A stretch of DNA of 33,045 nucleotides from Parcubacteria group bacterium GW2011_GWF2_45_11 (GTDB lineage: Bacteria; Patescibacteriota; Patescibacteriia; UBA1558; UBA10009). The position numbers were made by a program, and so were the translations under genes. Below are positions 1-7,615 of this stretch, piece by piece (position 1 is the stretch's first letter; every line of letters begins with the position of its first letter). The stretch covers positions 1 to 33,045 of the forward strand of contig LCKE01000006.1 of NCBI GenBank assembly GCA_001001205.1, read 5' to 3'. Under the pieces are notes generated by a model. The model searched no databases. It saw only the letters and a list, made by a program, of their open reading frames with translations, and was not told the DNA's origin.

Positions 1-273
1 GGAAAAGCTGCCAAAACGCTCGGCAAAATTTCTGGCCACCGTGGTTAAAGCCTGTTCGGTTTGAGTTAAAGCCGGCGGCGTCAGCTCAGGCTGGTTATCT
101 AATGGCGGCTGATTCTCAACAGGCTGATTAACTCCGGCGTTCAAATTATCCTGCACAGCCGGATTTAAACCGGGAATTAGAAAACTTTGATCAGACAAAA
201 GCAAGGCCACGGCCAAACCGATAACCACCACTATTACCACGGCGATCATTATCAGGGTTCTTTTTCTAAGCAT
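1..273 (-). CDS. Small membrane-anchored protein of the T4SS-like locus (partial, C-terminus outside window)
   Basis: An open frame starts at an ATG at 273-271 and is still open at base 1, giving 91 residues. It begins MLRKRT and then has one strongly hydrophobic helix (about residues 7-26), followed by a Pro/Asn/Gln-rich linker (about 35-65) and the start of a folded region ending RNFAERFGSFS. This is the look of a bitopic protein with a short cytoplasmic N-terminus, a spacer and an outside domain. It lies downstream of the VirB4 ATPase gene on the same strand, so it is probably part of the secretion locus. A VirB8-like or pilus-assembly role is possible, but nothing visible proves it. The function is unknown. 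Confidence 0.7.
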   Translation of the reverse strand, partial: MLRKRTLIMIAVVIVVVIGLAVALLLSDQSFLIPGLNPAVQDNLNAGVNQPVENQPPLDNQPELTPPALTQTEQALTTVARNFAERFGSFS

Positions 274-403
274 AAAGATAGTACCCGCATATTAGCTTAT
301 GTCCTTTTTTTATCTCCTTAATGGCTAAAAGGACAGGCAGACATACCGGATAATTAAATATTAAAATCGTCAAATCAATAAAACAAGAAATCATGTGCCT
401 ACA

Positions 404-459
404 TTTGTCATTTTAGGCCGAGGACGGACTTTAGTGAGGACGAACGGAAAAATGACAAA
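404..459. repeat. 11-bp perfect inverted repeat in the intergenic gap
   Basis: TTTGTCATTTT at 404-414 is the exact reverse complement of AAAATGACAAA at 449-459. The 34-base centre contains two near-copies of GAGGACG(G/A)AC and is bounded by CCG and CGG, which can extend the pairing. It sits between the VirB4 gene and the small membrane protein gene. It could be an mRNA hairpin acting as a processing or attenuation site, or a small intergenic repeat element. There is no clean T-run of the kind seen in intrinsic terminators. Confidence 0.5.
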
Positions 460-516
460 CATTACTCTTAACCCTTAGCTCATAACGCTGACGTAAGCTG
501 ACTACTGACAATCAAG

Positions 517-2403
517 CTATAAATCAGCGGAATTGTCAGAGGCCATTTCCGCGTCAAATTCCTTTTTGGAGGCCTCAATTTCCAACAGTTGCCGGGGATC
601 CGAAGTAATAATCTGATCTTCGGTATAGGAAGCCCTGATTAAAATGGCCACGTGCTTATTACCCGCAAAAAATATGCCCTCGCCGACATTACCCTCAAGC
701 AATAAATATTTCTCGCCGTCGGTTAAACGGAAAGTTTTTTGAATCACGTCAATGCCGGCCGGAGACTGTTTAAGTAAAATCTGCAAAGCTGAATTGGTCA
801 CAATGGCCTGCCCGTACGGCGAGCGCAAAAAGTCGTTGACGTCCTGCGTGATGGTCGTTACGCCCAAATAGTATTTACGGCAGCGCTTAACCAGGGCAAA
901 AATAAACTTGGCGCTGTCTTCCCGCTGCATTAGCCACCAAGCCTCATCAATGACTAAAATTCTCTTGCGGATCTCTGAACGGACGGTGTTCCAGATATAA
1001 TTGACTATCGTGTAAATGGCTATCGGCTTAAGCTCGTCTTCCAAATCCCTGACCGAAAAACAAATCAGCTGATTTTTAACGTCAATATTGGACGGGCTGT
1101 TAAACAATCCGGCAAAAGTGCCTTCGGTGTATTTTTTCAGCCGGATAACCAAATCGTCGCCGCCTTCCATGCCCGCCAGGACTTCTTCAAAATCTTTCAT
1201 CAGCGGCGGCTCAATGGCGGCGAGATTGCTGTCCGGGGTAATGTCTTTTTTGGCGTAAGTTTCAATCAAAGCGCGATCCACCAAAGAGTCCTCCTTATGG
1301 GATAATTCCCCCAGCATCAGCCTCACCAGACCTTTTAAAGTAATGACGGCGCTTCTGATAATATCAGCCGGGCGGCTGTCGTTGCCGACCGGCCTGGGCA
1401 GATCAAAAGGGTTAAGCTTGCTTTCCGAATTCAAGGACAGGTTGATATAGGCGCCGCCGACAGCGTCGCACAGATATTTATATTCGTTCTCCGGATCAAT
1501 AATAATCACGTCCGTGCCCATCATTAATGAACGGAGTATTTCCAGCTTGATGGCGTAACTTTTGCCGGCGCCCGAAGTGGCAAAAACCACCGAATTGGGG
1601 TTCTGCAAAGAAAAACGGTCAAAAATAATCAAACTGTTATTATGGCGGTTAATGCCGTACAGAATGCCGTCGTTGGAGGTCAGCTCCGAAGAAATAAAAG
1701 GAAAAGAAGTGGCGATCGGCGAAGAATTCATGTTAAAAGAAATCTGCAACTCGTCGTTATTTAAAGGCAGGCAGGAATTAAAACCCTGTTCCGCCTGATA
1801 TAAGGCCCGCTTGGTATAAACCAATTTGGAACCAAAAACCGATTCCAGCCTCTCCACCAGGCTTTCCAGCTCCTCGCGGGTCTTGGCGTAAATGGTCACG
1901 TAAAGGGAAAACTGGAAAAATTTCTCCGTGCCCTGGGTCAGGTCGTCACGCAGTCTTTCTATATCCCTTAAGGCCGTTTCCCGCAGAGGATCCCGGGGCG
2001 CGCCTTTTTCGGCGTCAGCCATCAGCTGCGCCTCCAGAGCGCCCACCTTTTTTCTCAATTGCTTTAAAATAATTTCCGTTTTCACCTGGTAAAAAAACAT
2101 GGAAACATCAAGAGGCGAACTATAATTGATGACCGGCGAAAACCAGCCCACGTTGATATACCTGGGGTAATTAATGACAAAAATCGTGGCTAAATACTGG
2201 CCATTGATCTCAACCAATCTCGGCTCCACCCTAAAACTGGCCGGCGCGATTAGATCTTTAACCGAAGTCACGCCCTGACGGTAAACTTTTTCGGCTTCCA
2301 GAATCTCTTTCTGTTCCGATTCTTTAATCTGCACTTTGGATTTTTTAGCCTTTTTCCGGATGGCGGTTTCTTCCGCTTGAATTTGTGACGTCTTAAAAGC
2401 CAT
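517..2403 (-). CDS. VirB4-family type IV secretion ATPase
   Basis: 628 residues. The Walker A loop TSGAGKS lies at about 276-282 and Walker B ILVIDEAWW at about 482-490, the typical VirB4/TraC-type arrangement with the late D-E pair. IIDPENEY at about 301-308 is the conserved segment after Walker A in VirB4 proteins. The charged N-terminus (1-45) and the region to about 230 match the VirB4 N-terminal half. VirB4 proteins are cytoplasmic, membrane-associated hexameric ATPases that energise substrate or pilin movement in T4SS. The gene lies 60 nt downstream of the TraC-like gene and near a PrgI gene, the order usual in Patescibacteria. No relaxase or coupling protein is visible in the window, so conjugation is not implied; DNA uptake, a pilus or protein export are alternatives. 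Confidence 0.9.
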   Translation of the reverse strand: MAFKTSQIQAEETAIRKKAKKSKVQIKESEQKEILEAEKVYRQGVTSVKDLIAPASFRVEPRLVEINGQYLATIFVINYPRYINVGWFSPVINYSSPLDVSMFFYQVKTEIILKQLRKKVGALEAQLMADAEKGAPRDPLRETALRDIERLRDDLTQGTEKFFQFSLYVTIYAKTREELESLVERLESVFGSKLVYTKRALYQAEQGFNSCLPLNNDELQISFNMNSSPIATSFPFISSELTSNDGILYGINRHNNSLIIFDRFSLQNPNSVVFATSGAGKSYAIKLEILRSLMMGTDVIIIDPENEYKYLCDAVGGAYINLSLNSESKLNPFDLPRPVGNDSRPADIIRSAVITLKGLVRLMLGELSHKEDSLVDRALIETYAKKDITPDSNLAAIEPPLMKDFEEVLAGMEGGDDLVIRLKKYTEGTFAGLFNSPSNIDVKNQLICFSVRDLEDELKPIAIYTIVNYIWNTVRSEIRKRILVIDEAWWLMQREDSAKFIFALVKRCRKYYLGVTTITQDVNDFLRSPYGQAIVTNSALQILLKQSPAGIDVIQKTFRLTDGEKYLLLEGNVGEGIFFAGNKHVAILIRASYTEDQIITSDPRQLLEIEASKKEFDAEMASDNSADL

Positions 2404-2463
2404 AACTTAATTTTTCAATTTTTTAATTTTAATTATCGGGTAACAGCCAGCGATCTTCACAAC

Positions 2464-3147
2464 TCAGACTTCTTCAATCCTTAATTTGCTGACATCCTGC
2501 ATCTTTTGCGATTCCACAATTTCGGGGTTGTAAGCGTTATAAAATAATTCAATAAGGCTTTGGGTGTCCAATTGCGCGGCGTTAAGGCCGATACTGCCCA
2601 GGCCGTTCATAATATAACCGACCCGCTTATCCAGCTCTTCCCGGTAACGCTCGTAATTCTTTTTGCTCATGGTGACCGAAACCGCCGGCCTGAAAGTTTC
2701 CGATAACCGTTCTAAAAACTTCTTTTTGGCCTTTTGAATGCCCATAAAAGGCACGGACACGTAAAACTTTTTTGTCATAATCTGTCCGAGATCCAAAAGC
2801 TCTTTTAAATAAGCGCGGTAATCAACTATCTGCTGGCGCATCAGCTCGTTGGTTTGCTGTCTTTCCAAAACCAAAAGCTTTTCTAAATATTTATCAATAT
2901 TCAGGCGCCGCGACTGGATCACAATCTGCAAGGGAAAATCTAAGGTGTTTAAAAAACTGATGTAAGCCTGAATCAGGGCGTTTTGCTCATCTTCGCCTTT
3001 TAAGGCGAAATTAATGGAAGAAACCAGTAAAACCGCACGGACGGTGCCGTCCCTGAGGATAACAATATCATCCCGGATTTGGGCAATGTCTAAATGTTTC
3101 TGAGTTGAGGCGGCAGTTTTACTGGTAGCCAGATTATTCTTTGGCAT
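2464..3147 (-). CDS. TraC-like T4SS protein (VirB4 N-terminal-like partner)
   Basis: 227 residues. The motif DDIVILRDGTVRAVLLVSS near residues 26-44, followed by a segment handling QNALIQAYISFLNTLDFPLQ, is characteristic of the TraC-like domain found at the start of VirB4/TraC proteins. Here it is an independent protein with no Walker motifs. The middle is helical and Lys/Arg-rich. It lies between PrgI and the VirB4 ATPase on the same strand. It probably docks at the inner membrane base of the T4SS-like machine together with VirB4. The family assignment is fairly secure; the precise role is inferred from context. Confidence 0.75.
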   Translation of the reverse strand: MPKNNLATSKTAASTQKHLDIAQIRDDIVILRDGTVRAVLLVSSINFALKGEDEQNALIQAYISFLNTLDFPLQIVIQSRRLNIDKYLEKLLVLERQQTNELMRQQIVDYRAYLKELLDLGQIMTKKFYVSVPFMGIQKAKKKFLERLSETFRPAVSVTMSKKNYERYREELDKRVGYIMNGLGSIGLNAAQLDTQSLIELFYNAYNPEIVESQKMQDVSKLRIEEV

Positions 3148-3173
3148 AAAAATAAAATCCCCTGATATTAAAC

Positions 3174-3644
3174 TTACTTATGATCATTAAAATGAATTTC
3201 CCCCAGCTCCGCCTCTTCGCCGTGATAAATGCCGCCAGTATCAATAATTAAGGCGATATCAGAAAGCTTGGAACCGGTTAAGGGCTTGCGTGAAATCAGC
3301 AGGGCCGTTTCGGCCGCATGACTGATTTTGGCCTTATCTTTCTGGCGCGCCGGCGCCACCACAGCATCACGGATCCAAATCCTTAAATGGGGTTTTTTAA
3401 AAGTCTGCACCATGTTTAAAACAAAATAATGGAAAGGCATGCCGTTAATTTTAACAAAAGCAAAAACGGCAAAAAAAGCCAGAGTCGGTATGGCCAGCAG
3501 AATAAATAAAAAAATATCTGATAATTTATATTCTAAAAATAATATTAAGCCGCCGACCACCAGCATTAAAAACTGCCTCACCGTGATCGGTCCTATAATT
3601 TTATCTTCAACATCAATAAATTGCGGAACGGTCGCTTGTCTCAT
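3174..3644 (-). CDS. PrgI family inner-membrane protein
   Basis: 156 residues. The N-terminus MRQATVPQFIDVEDKIIGPI followed by two adjacent hydrophobic helices (about 25-45 and 47-70) is the PrgI family signature. The tail after about residue 95 is polar and cytoplasmic in character. PrgI proteins correspond to VirB3-like small membrane components that accompany VirB4 in Gram-positive and Patescibacterial T4SS. The gene is 26 nt upstream of the TraC-like gene and 30 nt downstream of the proline-rich protein gene, so the four genes are probably one transcript. Confidence 0.85.
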   Translation of the reverse strand: MRQATVPQFIDVEDKIIGPITVRQFLMLVVGGLILFLEYKLSDIFLFILLAIPTLAFFAVFAFVKINGMPFHYFVLNMVQTFKKPHLRIWIRDAVVAPARQKDKAKISHAAETALLISRKPLTGSKLSDIALIIDTGGIYHGEEAELGEIHFNDHK

Positions 3645-3674
3645 AGTTCATAAGATGTTATGGATAATCAGTGG

Positions 3675-4787
3675 CTAAAATCTAAACTTCTTATTCAAAT
3701 CGGAAATGGCCTCAAATTCTTCCAGAGTCAGGATTTCTTTGCCTTGTAAGACATACTGCTCAATTATTTTTTGCACCGACAGACCGTGCTCCATGCTGGC
3801 CTGACCGATCGCCAGATACATTCTATACAGGGGGCTTCGGCGCCAGGCCTGGATGCCCTGAGACTTTTTAGCCAATGACTGCTCCCCTAACAGGTAAACC
3901 TTGGCGTTAACCTTGTCTGACTGGGAGGCGGCGTCTGGTCCTAAGCGGCGAAAAGTCTGCAAGGTTAAGCTGGCGAGTTCTTCCACCGGCCCAACTAACT
4001 TATAATCCCTCTGAATGTCCGCCATGGGTGACTTGCCTCGCTTGCGCGCCATACTGGACATAGTCGGCCTTTTGGCAAAAGTCCTGGCCGGCGGCGGGCC
4101 AAAAATGGCAGGAGCCTCTTTAAGCGCCGCGGGTGCAGCCGGCTTAAGCGGACGGGCGGCCAGCGGCGGCCGGTTCAGGGTTAAACCGGTTTTAAGCGGC
4201 AAGGAGCTTTTAAACACTGAAGGCAACGGCTTGGCTTTAGCTTCTTCCGCCTGAAGGCTTTCATCAATCACCAGGCCCTTTTCGCTGACAATTTTGGCCT
4301 TAACGTCAGTTAAAAATTTTAAAACCTGGTCAGCCAAAGTCTGGGCAAACTCCAGTCCGCCGGCAGTGTTTTGGCGCTGCAAAACATCGGCGGTCTCAAC
4401 TTTAGTCCTTCTGTCCCTTAAAAACGAATAAACCACGGCGCGTAATTTTTTTTGATTATCGGGCGTCAACGACAGCTGAAAGGTTGTCAGCGCCCGTTCT
4501 AAAATTTTATCCAAAGAATATTTTTTTTGCGGCAACAAGTCAGCCGGCGGCTTATGCTTGGCCGCCTCTTCTTCGTCTTCCGGATGAAAATAAAAACTGG
4601 CGGTGGCTTTGCGGATTACCGGCGGCGGTGGTTGCAACATCAGATCTTCCTTGCCCGTATCCATCAGTGCAGTTACCGGGGGCGGGGGCGCAAGATCATC
4701 CCTGCCTAAACTTAAAACCTCGCCCGCTTCATCCATAAACATCAGCTCGTCAGCGGTAATATTTGATTGTTGGTTTGAATCTGCCAT
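3675..4787 (-). CDS. Proline-rich protein of unknown function in the T4SS-like locus
   Basis: 370 residues, no recognised domain. The acidic N-terminus carries two tetraproline runs (APPPPV near 33-38 and QPPPPV near 52-57). A helical region follows (about 90-185, with DRRTKVETADVLQRQ). Next is a Pro/Ala-rich basic linker (about 190-250), then a helical C-terminal domain (about 260-370). There is no signal peptide or membrane helix, so it is probably cytoplasmic. Its position directly upstream of PrgI, TraC-like and VirB4 suggests an accessory role in the secretion machine. The tetraproline runs should make its translation dependent on EF-P, which is encoded in this window. The function is unknown. 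Confidence 0.75.
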   Translation of the reverse strand: MADSNQQSNITADELMFMDEAGEVLSLGRDDLAPPPPVTALMDTGKEDLMLQPPPPVIRKATASFYFHPEDEEEAAKHKPPADLLPQKKYSLDKILERALTTFQLSLTPDNQKKLRAVVYSFLRDRRTKVETADVLQRQNTAGGLEFAQTLADQVLKFLTDVKAKIVSEKGLVIDESLQAEEAKAKPLPSVFKSSLPLKTGLTLNRPPLAARPLKPAAPAALKEAPAIFGPPPARTFAKRPTMSSMARKRGKSPMADIQRDYKLVGPVEELASLTLQTFRRLGPDAASQSDKVNAKVYLLGEQSLAKKSQGIQAWRRSPLYRMYLAIGQASMEHGLSVQKIIEQYVLQGKEILTLEEFEAISDLNKKFRF

Positions 4788-4805
4788 AAACTCGGGATAG
4801 GTCGC

Positions 4806-4846
4806 AAATAGCCCGCTAATGACACACGAAGATTCGCGGGCTATTT
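4806..4846. repeat. 11-bp perfect inverted repeat, possible weak terminator or 5' UTR hairpin
   Basis: AAATAGCCCGC at 4806-4816 pairs exactly with GCGGGCTATTT at 4836-4846 across a 19-base loop. It lies just after the stop of the ATP-grasp gene and before the start of the proline-rich protein gene, both on the minus strand. The stem is GC-rich in the centre but no long T-run follows, so it is at best a weak intrinsic terminator. It may instead stabilise or regulate the downstream mRNA. Confidence 0.5.
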
Positions 4847-4863
4847 ATGCACAGTTTGCGCTA

Positions 4864-5835
4864 TTATAAAGTGGTAATTGGCCTAGACTGTAAAATATAA
4901 AACTTATTCTTGGCGATGGCCCATTCAACATCCTGAGGACAGCGGTAATGCCGCTCAATATGTTTAATGATTTCGGCCAGCTCCATAATCTGTTTGCCGC
5001 TCAGCTTTTGCTTAGCCTGTCTTGCTTTAGGGACGGGCTTTAAAACGCTACCGCCAGCAGGCTTCATGACAATCTGTTTTTCCTGGGCGCTGATATTGAT
5101 GTCTAAAATCGTACCCTCTTTTTTATGAACAACGTAAGAATCCGGAGTAATGGTGCCGGAAACAATGGCTTCGCCCAAGCCGTAGCCGGCCTCAATAATC
5201 AATTGATTTTTATCCCGCGTCACGGGATGGACCGAAAAAGCCACGCCGGAAACTTCGGAATCCACCATCTGCTGGACCACCACGGCCACGCTGACCGAAA
5301 TTTTTAACAGTTTTTTTTCAAAGCGATAAAAAATCGCTCGGGGCGTAAATAAGGAGGCCCAGCACTTTTTGACCGTTTTAACTAAATCTTTCTCTCCGAC
5401 ATACAAAAAGGTATCCAATTCCCCGGCCCAGGAAGCGATTTTGGAATCTTCGGCCGTAGCTGATGACCGAACGGCCACCCATTGGCATTTCATTTTTTTA
5501 AACTCCTGTAAAACGGCCGCGGAAATATTGGCGGGCATCTTGGCGTCCAAAATCATGTCCTGAATGACATGGGAAGCCCGGTCAATGGAGCTTATGTCCT
5601 GATAATTGACTTTGCCCAGCTCCGCTTCAATAAAAACGTTAAGATCGCCCTGTCCGGGACCAACTGGCGGCGGCGTCTCATTTAAAAACGCGTCAAAAGC
5701 CGAGGCTAATACCACGTAACCGGGCGGCACCGGCAGTTTGGCGTTGGTCATTTCGCCCAAAGAAGCGCCCTTGCCGCCGGCAATGTTGACACTTTTAAAA
5801 TTTAGTTTGCCAAATGGCAGAATATCCTCTTTCAT
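4864..5835 (-). CDS. Stand-alone ATP-grasp (PEP synthase / rifampin phosphotransferase N-terminal) domain protein
   Basis: 323 residues that match the PPDK_N ATP-grasp module from end to end and then stop. Visible motifs are GGKGASLGEM (20-29, Lys22), VRSSATAED (122-130), QQMVDSEVSGVAFSVHPVT (188-206), GYGLGEAIVSGTITPDSYV (217-235), PQDVEWAI (300-307) and QSRPIT (316-321). In full-length PEP synthase or rifampin phosphotransferase, QSRPIT is followed by the central and His domains; here the protein ends three residues later. The module binds ATP and phosphorylates the catalytic His of a swivelling domain. No such domain is in this protein, but eight are encoded at 8784-20815, so it probably works in trans on them. 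The PpsB subunit of Thauera phenylphosphate synthase is a precedent. The gene has its own extended -10 promoter. Domain identity is secure; the pairing is inferred. Confidence 0.9.
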   Translation of the reverse strand: MKEDILPFGKLNFKSVNIAGGKGASLGEMTNAKLPVPPGYVVLASAFDAFLNETPPPVGPGQGDLNVFIEAELGKVNYQDISSIDRASHVIQDMILDAKMPANISAAVLQEFKKMKCQWVAVRSSATAEDSKIASWAGELDTFLYVGEKDLVKTVKKCWASLFTPRAIFYRFEKKLLKISVSVAVVVQQMVDSEVSGVAFSVHPVTRDKNQLIIEAGYGLGEAIVSGTITPDSYVVHKKEGTILDINISAQEKQIVMKPAGGSVLKPVPKARQAKQKLSGKQIMELAEIIKHIERHYRCPQDVEWAIAKNKFYILQSRPITTL

Positions 5836-5854
5836 AAAGCAGAATTCGTAGTTA

Positions 5855-5863
5855 ATTATACCA
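5855..5863 (-). promoter_or_regulatory. Extended -10 promoter for the ATP-grasp gene
   Basis: On the minus strand the sequence reads TGGTATAAT, a consensus -10 hexamer with the TG extension. It lies about 20 bases before the ATG at 5835. No good -35 is visible, as expected for an extended -10 promoter. The leader would be only about a dozen bases long. It would allow the ATP-grasp gene to be expressed independently of the upstream array. Confidence 0.55.
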
Positions 5864-5872
5864 TAAAATTAT

Positions 5873-5886
5873 CCTTTAATGAAAGG
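5873..5886 (-). terminator. Weak hairpin after the HAD hydrolase gene
   Basis: CCTTT and AAAGG (5873-5877 and 5882-5886) form a 5-bp stem with a 4-base loop. On the minus strand it is followed by ATAATTTT. It lies in the 118-base gap downstream of the 5954-6580 gene and just before the ATP-grasp promoter. It may partly end transcription of the array operon. The stem is short, so this is tentative. Confidence 0.3.
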
Positions 5887-5953
5887 GTGTGGCATTCCAA
5901 AGATACAAGCGCCTTACACTACCTTTTCGCGGGTCTGGATAGCATAACTCACT

Positions 5954-6580
5954 TTACAAACTCTTTTCATTTTTTAAAACGTCTAACAAGCTCCCCGCGA
6001 CCAAATAATTTTCTACTTTATTAATGCCTGAGTCATCATTTTTTAAGTGGTAACCTCGGACATGCAAATCCGATAAATTTAATTCACCGGCCGCGCCGTA
6101 AAAATCTTTAACGCTCTGAACTTTATCATCGGCATATACTATTTCCCTGTAACCTTCATGATATTTTTCTTTCAGCCACTTAAGCCAGAACGCTTCATTC
6201 TTACCATTTTCTGTCGGGTCATCATGATAATTAAAAGTACTAATGACCCCTTTAATGTATTTCATGATGTCAAAACCCTCATAAAACAAGATGATTGCCC
6301 GGCGTAAGCTTGTTTGCTTGACCGTACCGGTAGTAACCACAAAATTATTTTTGGTCCATTCTAACAATTCTTTGAAGCCGTCATTTGCCCAAACCTTAAA
6401 ATATTCCTTTTCATAAGCTTCTTCATCGGCCCTCTCATCATCTAATTTATTATAGCGTCCGTCGGGAAATTTGGATAATAAAAAATCCTGATAAGTCTTC
6501 AATTGGGGATGCTGCCATTTTTCCGGAAACAGGGTATTGCCGGCGTCCCAAAGATAAAGCTTTTTATTTTGGCTCTTCAT
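5954..6580 (-). CDS. HAD-superfamily hydrolase
   Basis: 208 residues. HAD motif I is LWDAGNTLF (Asp12, with the DxGNT form). Motif II is VVTTGT (about 81-86), motif III Lys is in ENGKNEAFW (Lys127), and motif IV is IVYADDK (Asp151, Asp152). All four catalytic elements are present, so it is probably an active phosphatase or related phosphotransferase. The general acid position two after the nucleophile is Gly, which is unusual for a classical phosphatase (normally Asp) and may mean altered chemistry. Its start overlaps the end of the histidine-phosphatase-like gene by 17 nt, so the two are co-translated. The substrate is unknown. The gene may belong to the phosphate-handling group that follows the array. 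Confidence 0.75.
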   Translation of the reverse strand: MKSQNKKLYLWDAGNTLFPEKWQHPQLKTYQDFLLSKFPDGRYNKLDDERADEEAYEKEYFKVWANDGFKELLEWTKNNFVVTTGTVKQTSLRRAIILFYEGFDIMKYIKGVISTFNYHDDPTENGKNEAFWLKWLKEKYHEGYREIVYADDKVQSVKDFYGAAGELNLSDLHVRGYHLKNDDSGINKVENYLVAGSLLDVLKNEKSL

Positions 6581-7598
6581 CTTGCGGTTTAAACCTTACT
6601 TCCGCCTTTTTTGCCAACTCCCTGACCTTGTCCCAGTCAAGGTAGACTTTTTTGCCTTTAAAAAATTCCGCGCGCTCGGGATCGGTAAACTGATATTCAA
6701 ACCGTGTATCATCTTCAAGATGTTCCAAATCTTTATTTTCTAAACCTTTGCTTAAATCCCTTTTGGCGATAATGCGGAAAGCCGTGGCCTGTTTGGTAAA
6801 ACCGCCGATTTCATCCACGTCGTCAAAACCGACTTTTTTTTCACCGGTTTCTAAATCTTCAACAACTAAAGCGTATTTAAATAAAGATTCGGCGAACATG
6901 CCGCTGCCAACGTTAGGAATGGCCGCGACCTTGTCAACCTTCACACCGCGTCTGAACAATTTCATAATATGCATAAGCTCTAAAGCCTCATTCTCTGCAG
7001 CAATGCCGGTAGCCTCATCATCTTCCATAGCCTCTTTTAAACCAGCAATTTGAGCTTGTTCGCGATATTTGGCACGCAACTCTTTATTTTCCGGCTTAAT
7101 AAATTCCTCTTGCTGTTCCGGGGTTAAACTACTGACTATCTTATTCAATTCATTTTTAATAACGTCTTTTACTCTTCTTAATAATTCCATGGACATGCCG
7201 CTGGTTTTGTAATCCAATCCAAGTCCCCGGCGCGAACCTTTAACTGTACCGGGTTCTACCTGGCTCATCACTGGCGCCGCCACTGGCCTTAAATCACCCG
7301 ATGTACTAAAACCAAACCTGTGGCTGCCAGAAACTATATCTTCACCGGTTTGTCCATGACGCTCTTTTTCCCCCCGCGGATGAACTAACGTTATGTCATC
7401 GGGGTAATTTGCTCCAAAATCTTTGGAGCCGTCCCGCCCCCGCAAAGTTAAGGATTCCTCGTCATCAAATTCATATGCCTGACCGCCTACTTCCACTTTC
7501 ATCTTGCCGCCAAACCTGTTGCCATGACGCGTTAGATCAATGTAAGTTGTAGCAATCTCTGACTCTCTTGGCTCTAATTTTGGTTCGCCTAATTCCAT
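6564..7598 (-). CDS. Histidine-phosphatase-superfamily-like protein, catalytic residues partly degenerate
   Basis: 344 residues. The N-terminus has DLTRHGNRFGGK with an RHG core (Arg24-His25-Gly26), followed by LTLRGRDGSKDFG and a segment ERHGQTGEDI. The latter aligns with the usual ERTRQTxE of phosphoglycerate-mutase-like phosphatases, but the second Arg is replaced by Gly. Late in the protein, AIPNVGSGMFAESLFK sits where these enzymes have the second catalytic His and shows Asn instead. The fold assignment therefore rests mainly on the RHG motif and overall order. The protein may bind phospho-compounds without cleaving them, or use altered chemistry. It lies between two HAD genes. A divergent active phosphatase is the main alternative. 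Confidence 0.6.
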   Translation of the reverse strand: MELGEPKLEPRESEIATTYIDLTRHGNRFGGKMKVEVGGQAYEFDDEESLTLRGRDGSKDFGANYPDDITLVHPRGEKERHGQTGEDIVSGSHRFGFSTSGDLRPVAAPVMSQVEPGTVKGSRRGLGLDYKTSGMSMELLRRVKDVIKNELNKIVSSLTPEQQEEFIKPENKELRAKYREQAQIAGLKEAMEDDEATGIAAENEALELMHIMKLFRRGVKVDKVAAIPNVGSGMFAESLFKYALVVEDLETGEKKVGFDDVDEIGGFTKQATAFRIIAKRDLSKGLENKDLEHLEDDTRFEYQFTDPERAEFFKGKKVYLDWDKVRELAKKAEVRFKPQDEEPK

Positions 7599-7615
7599 AA
7601 AATTTTAGGTTAATT

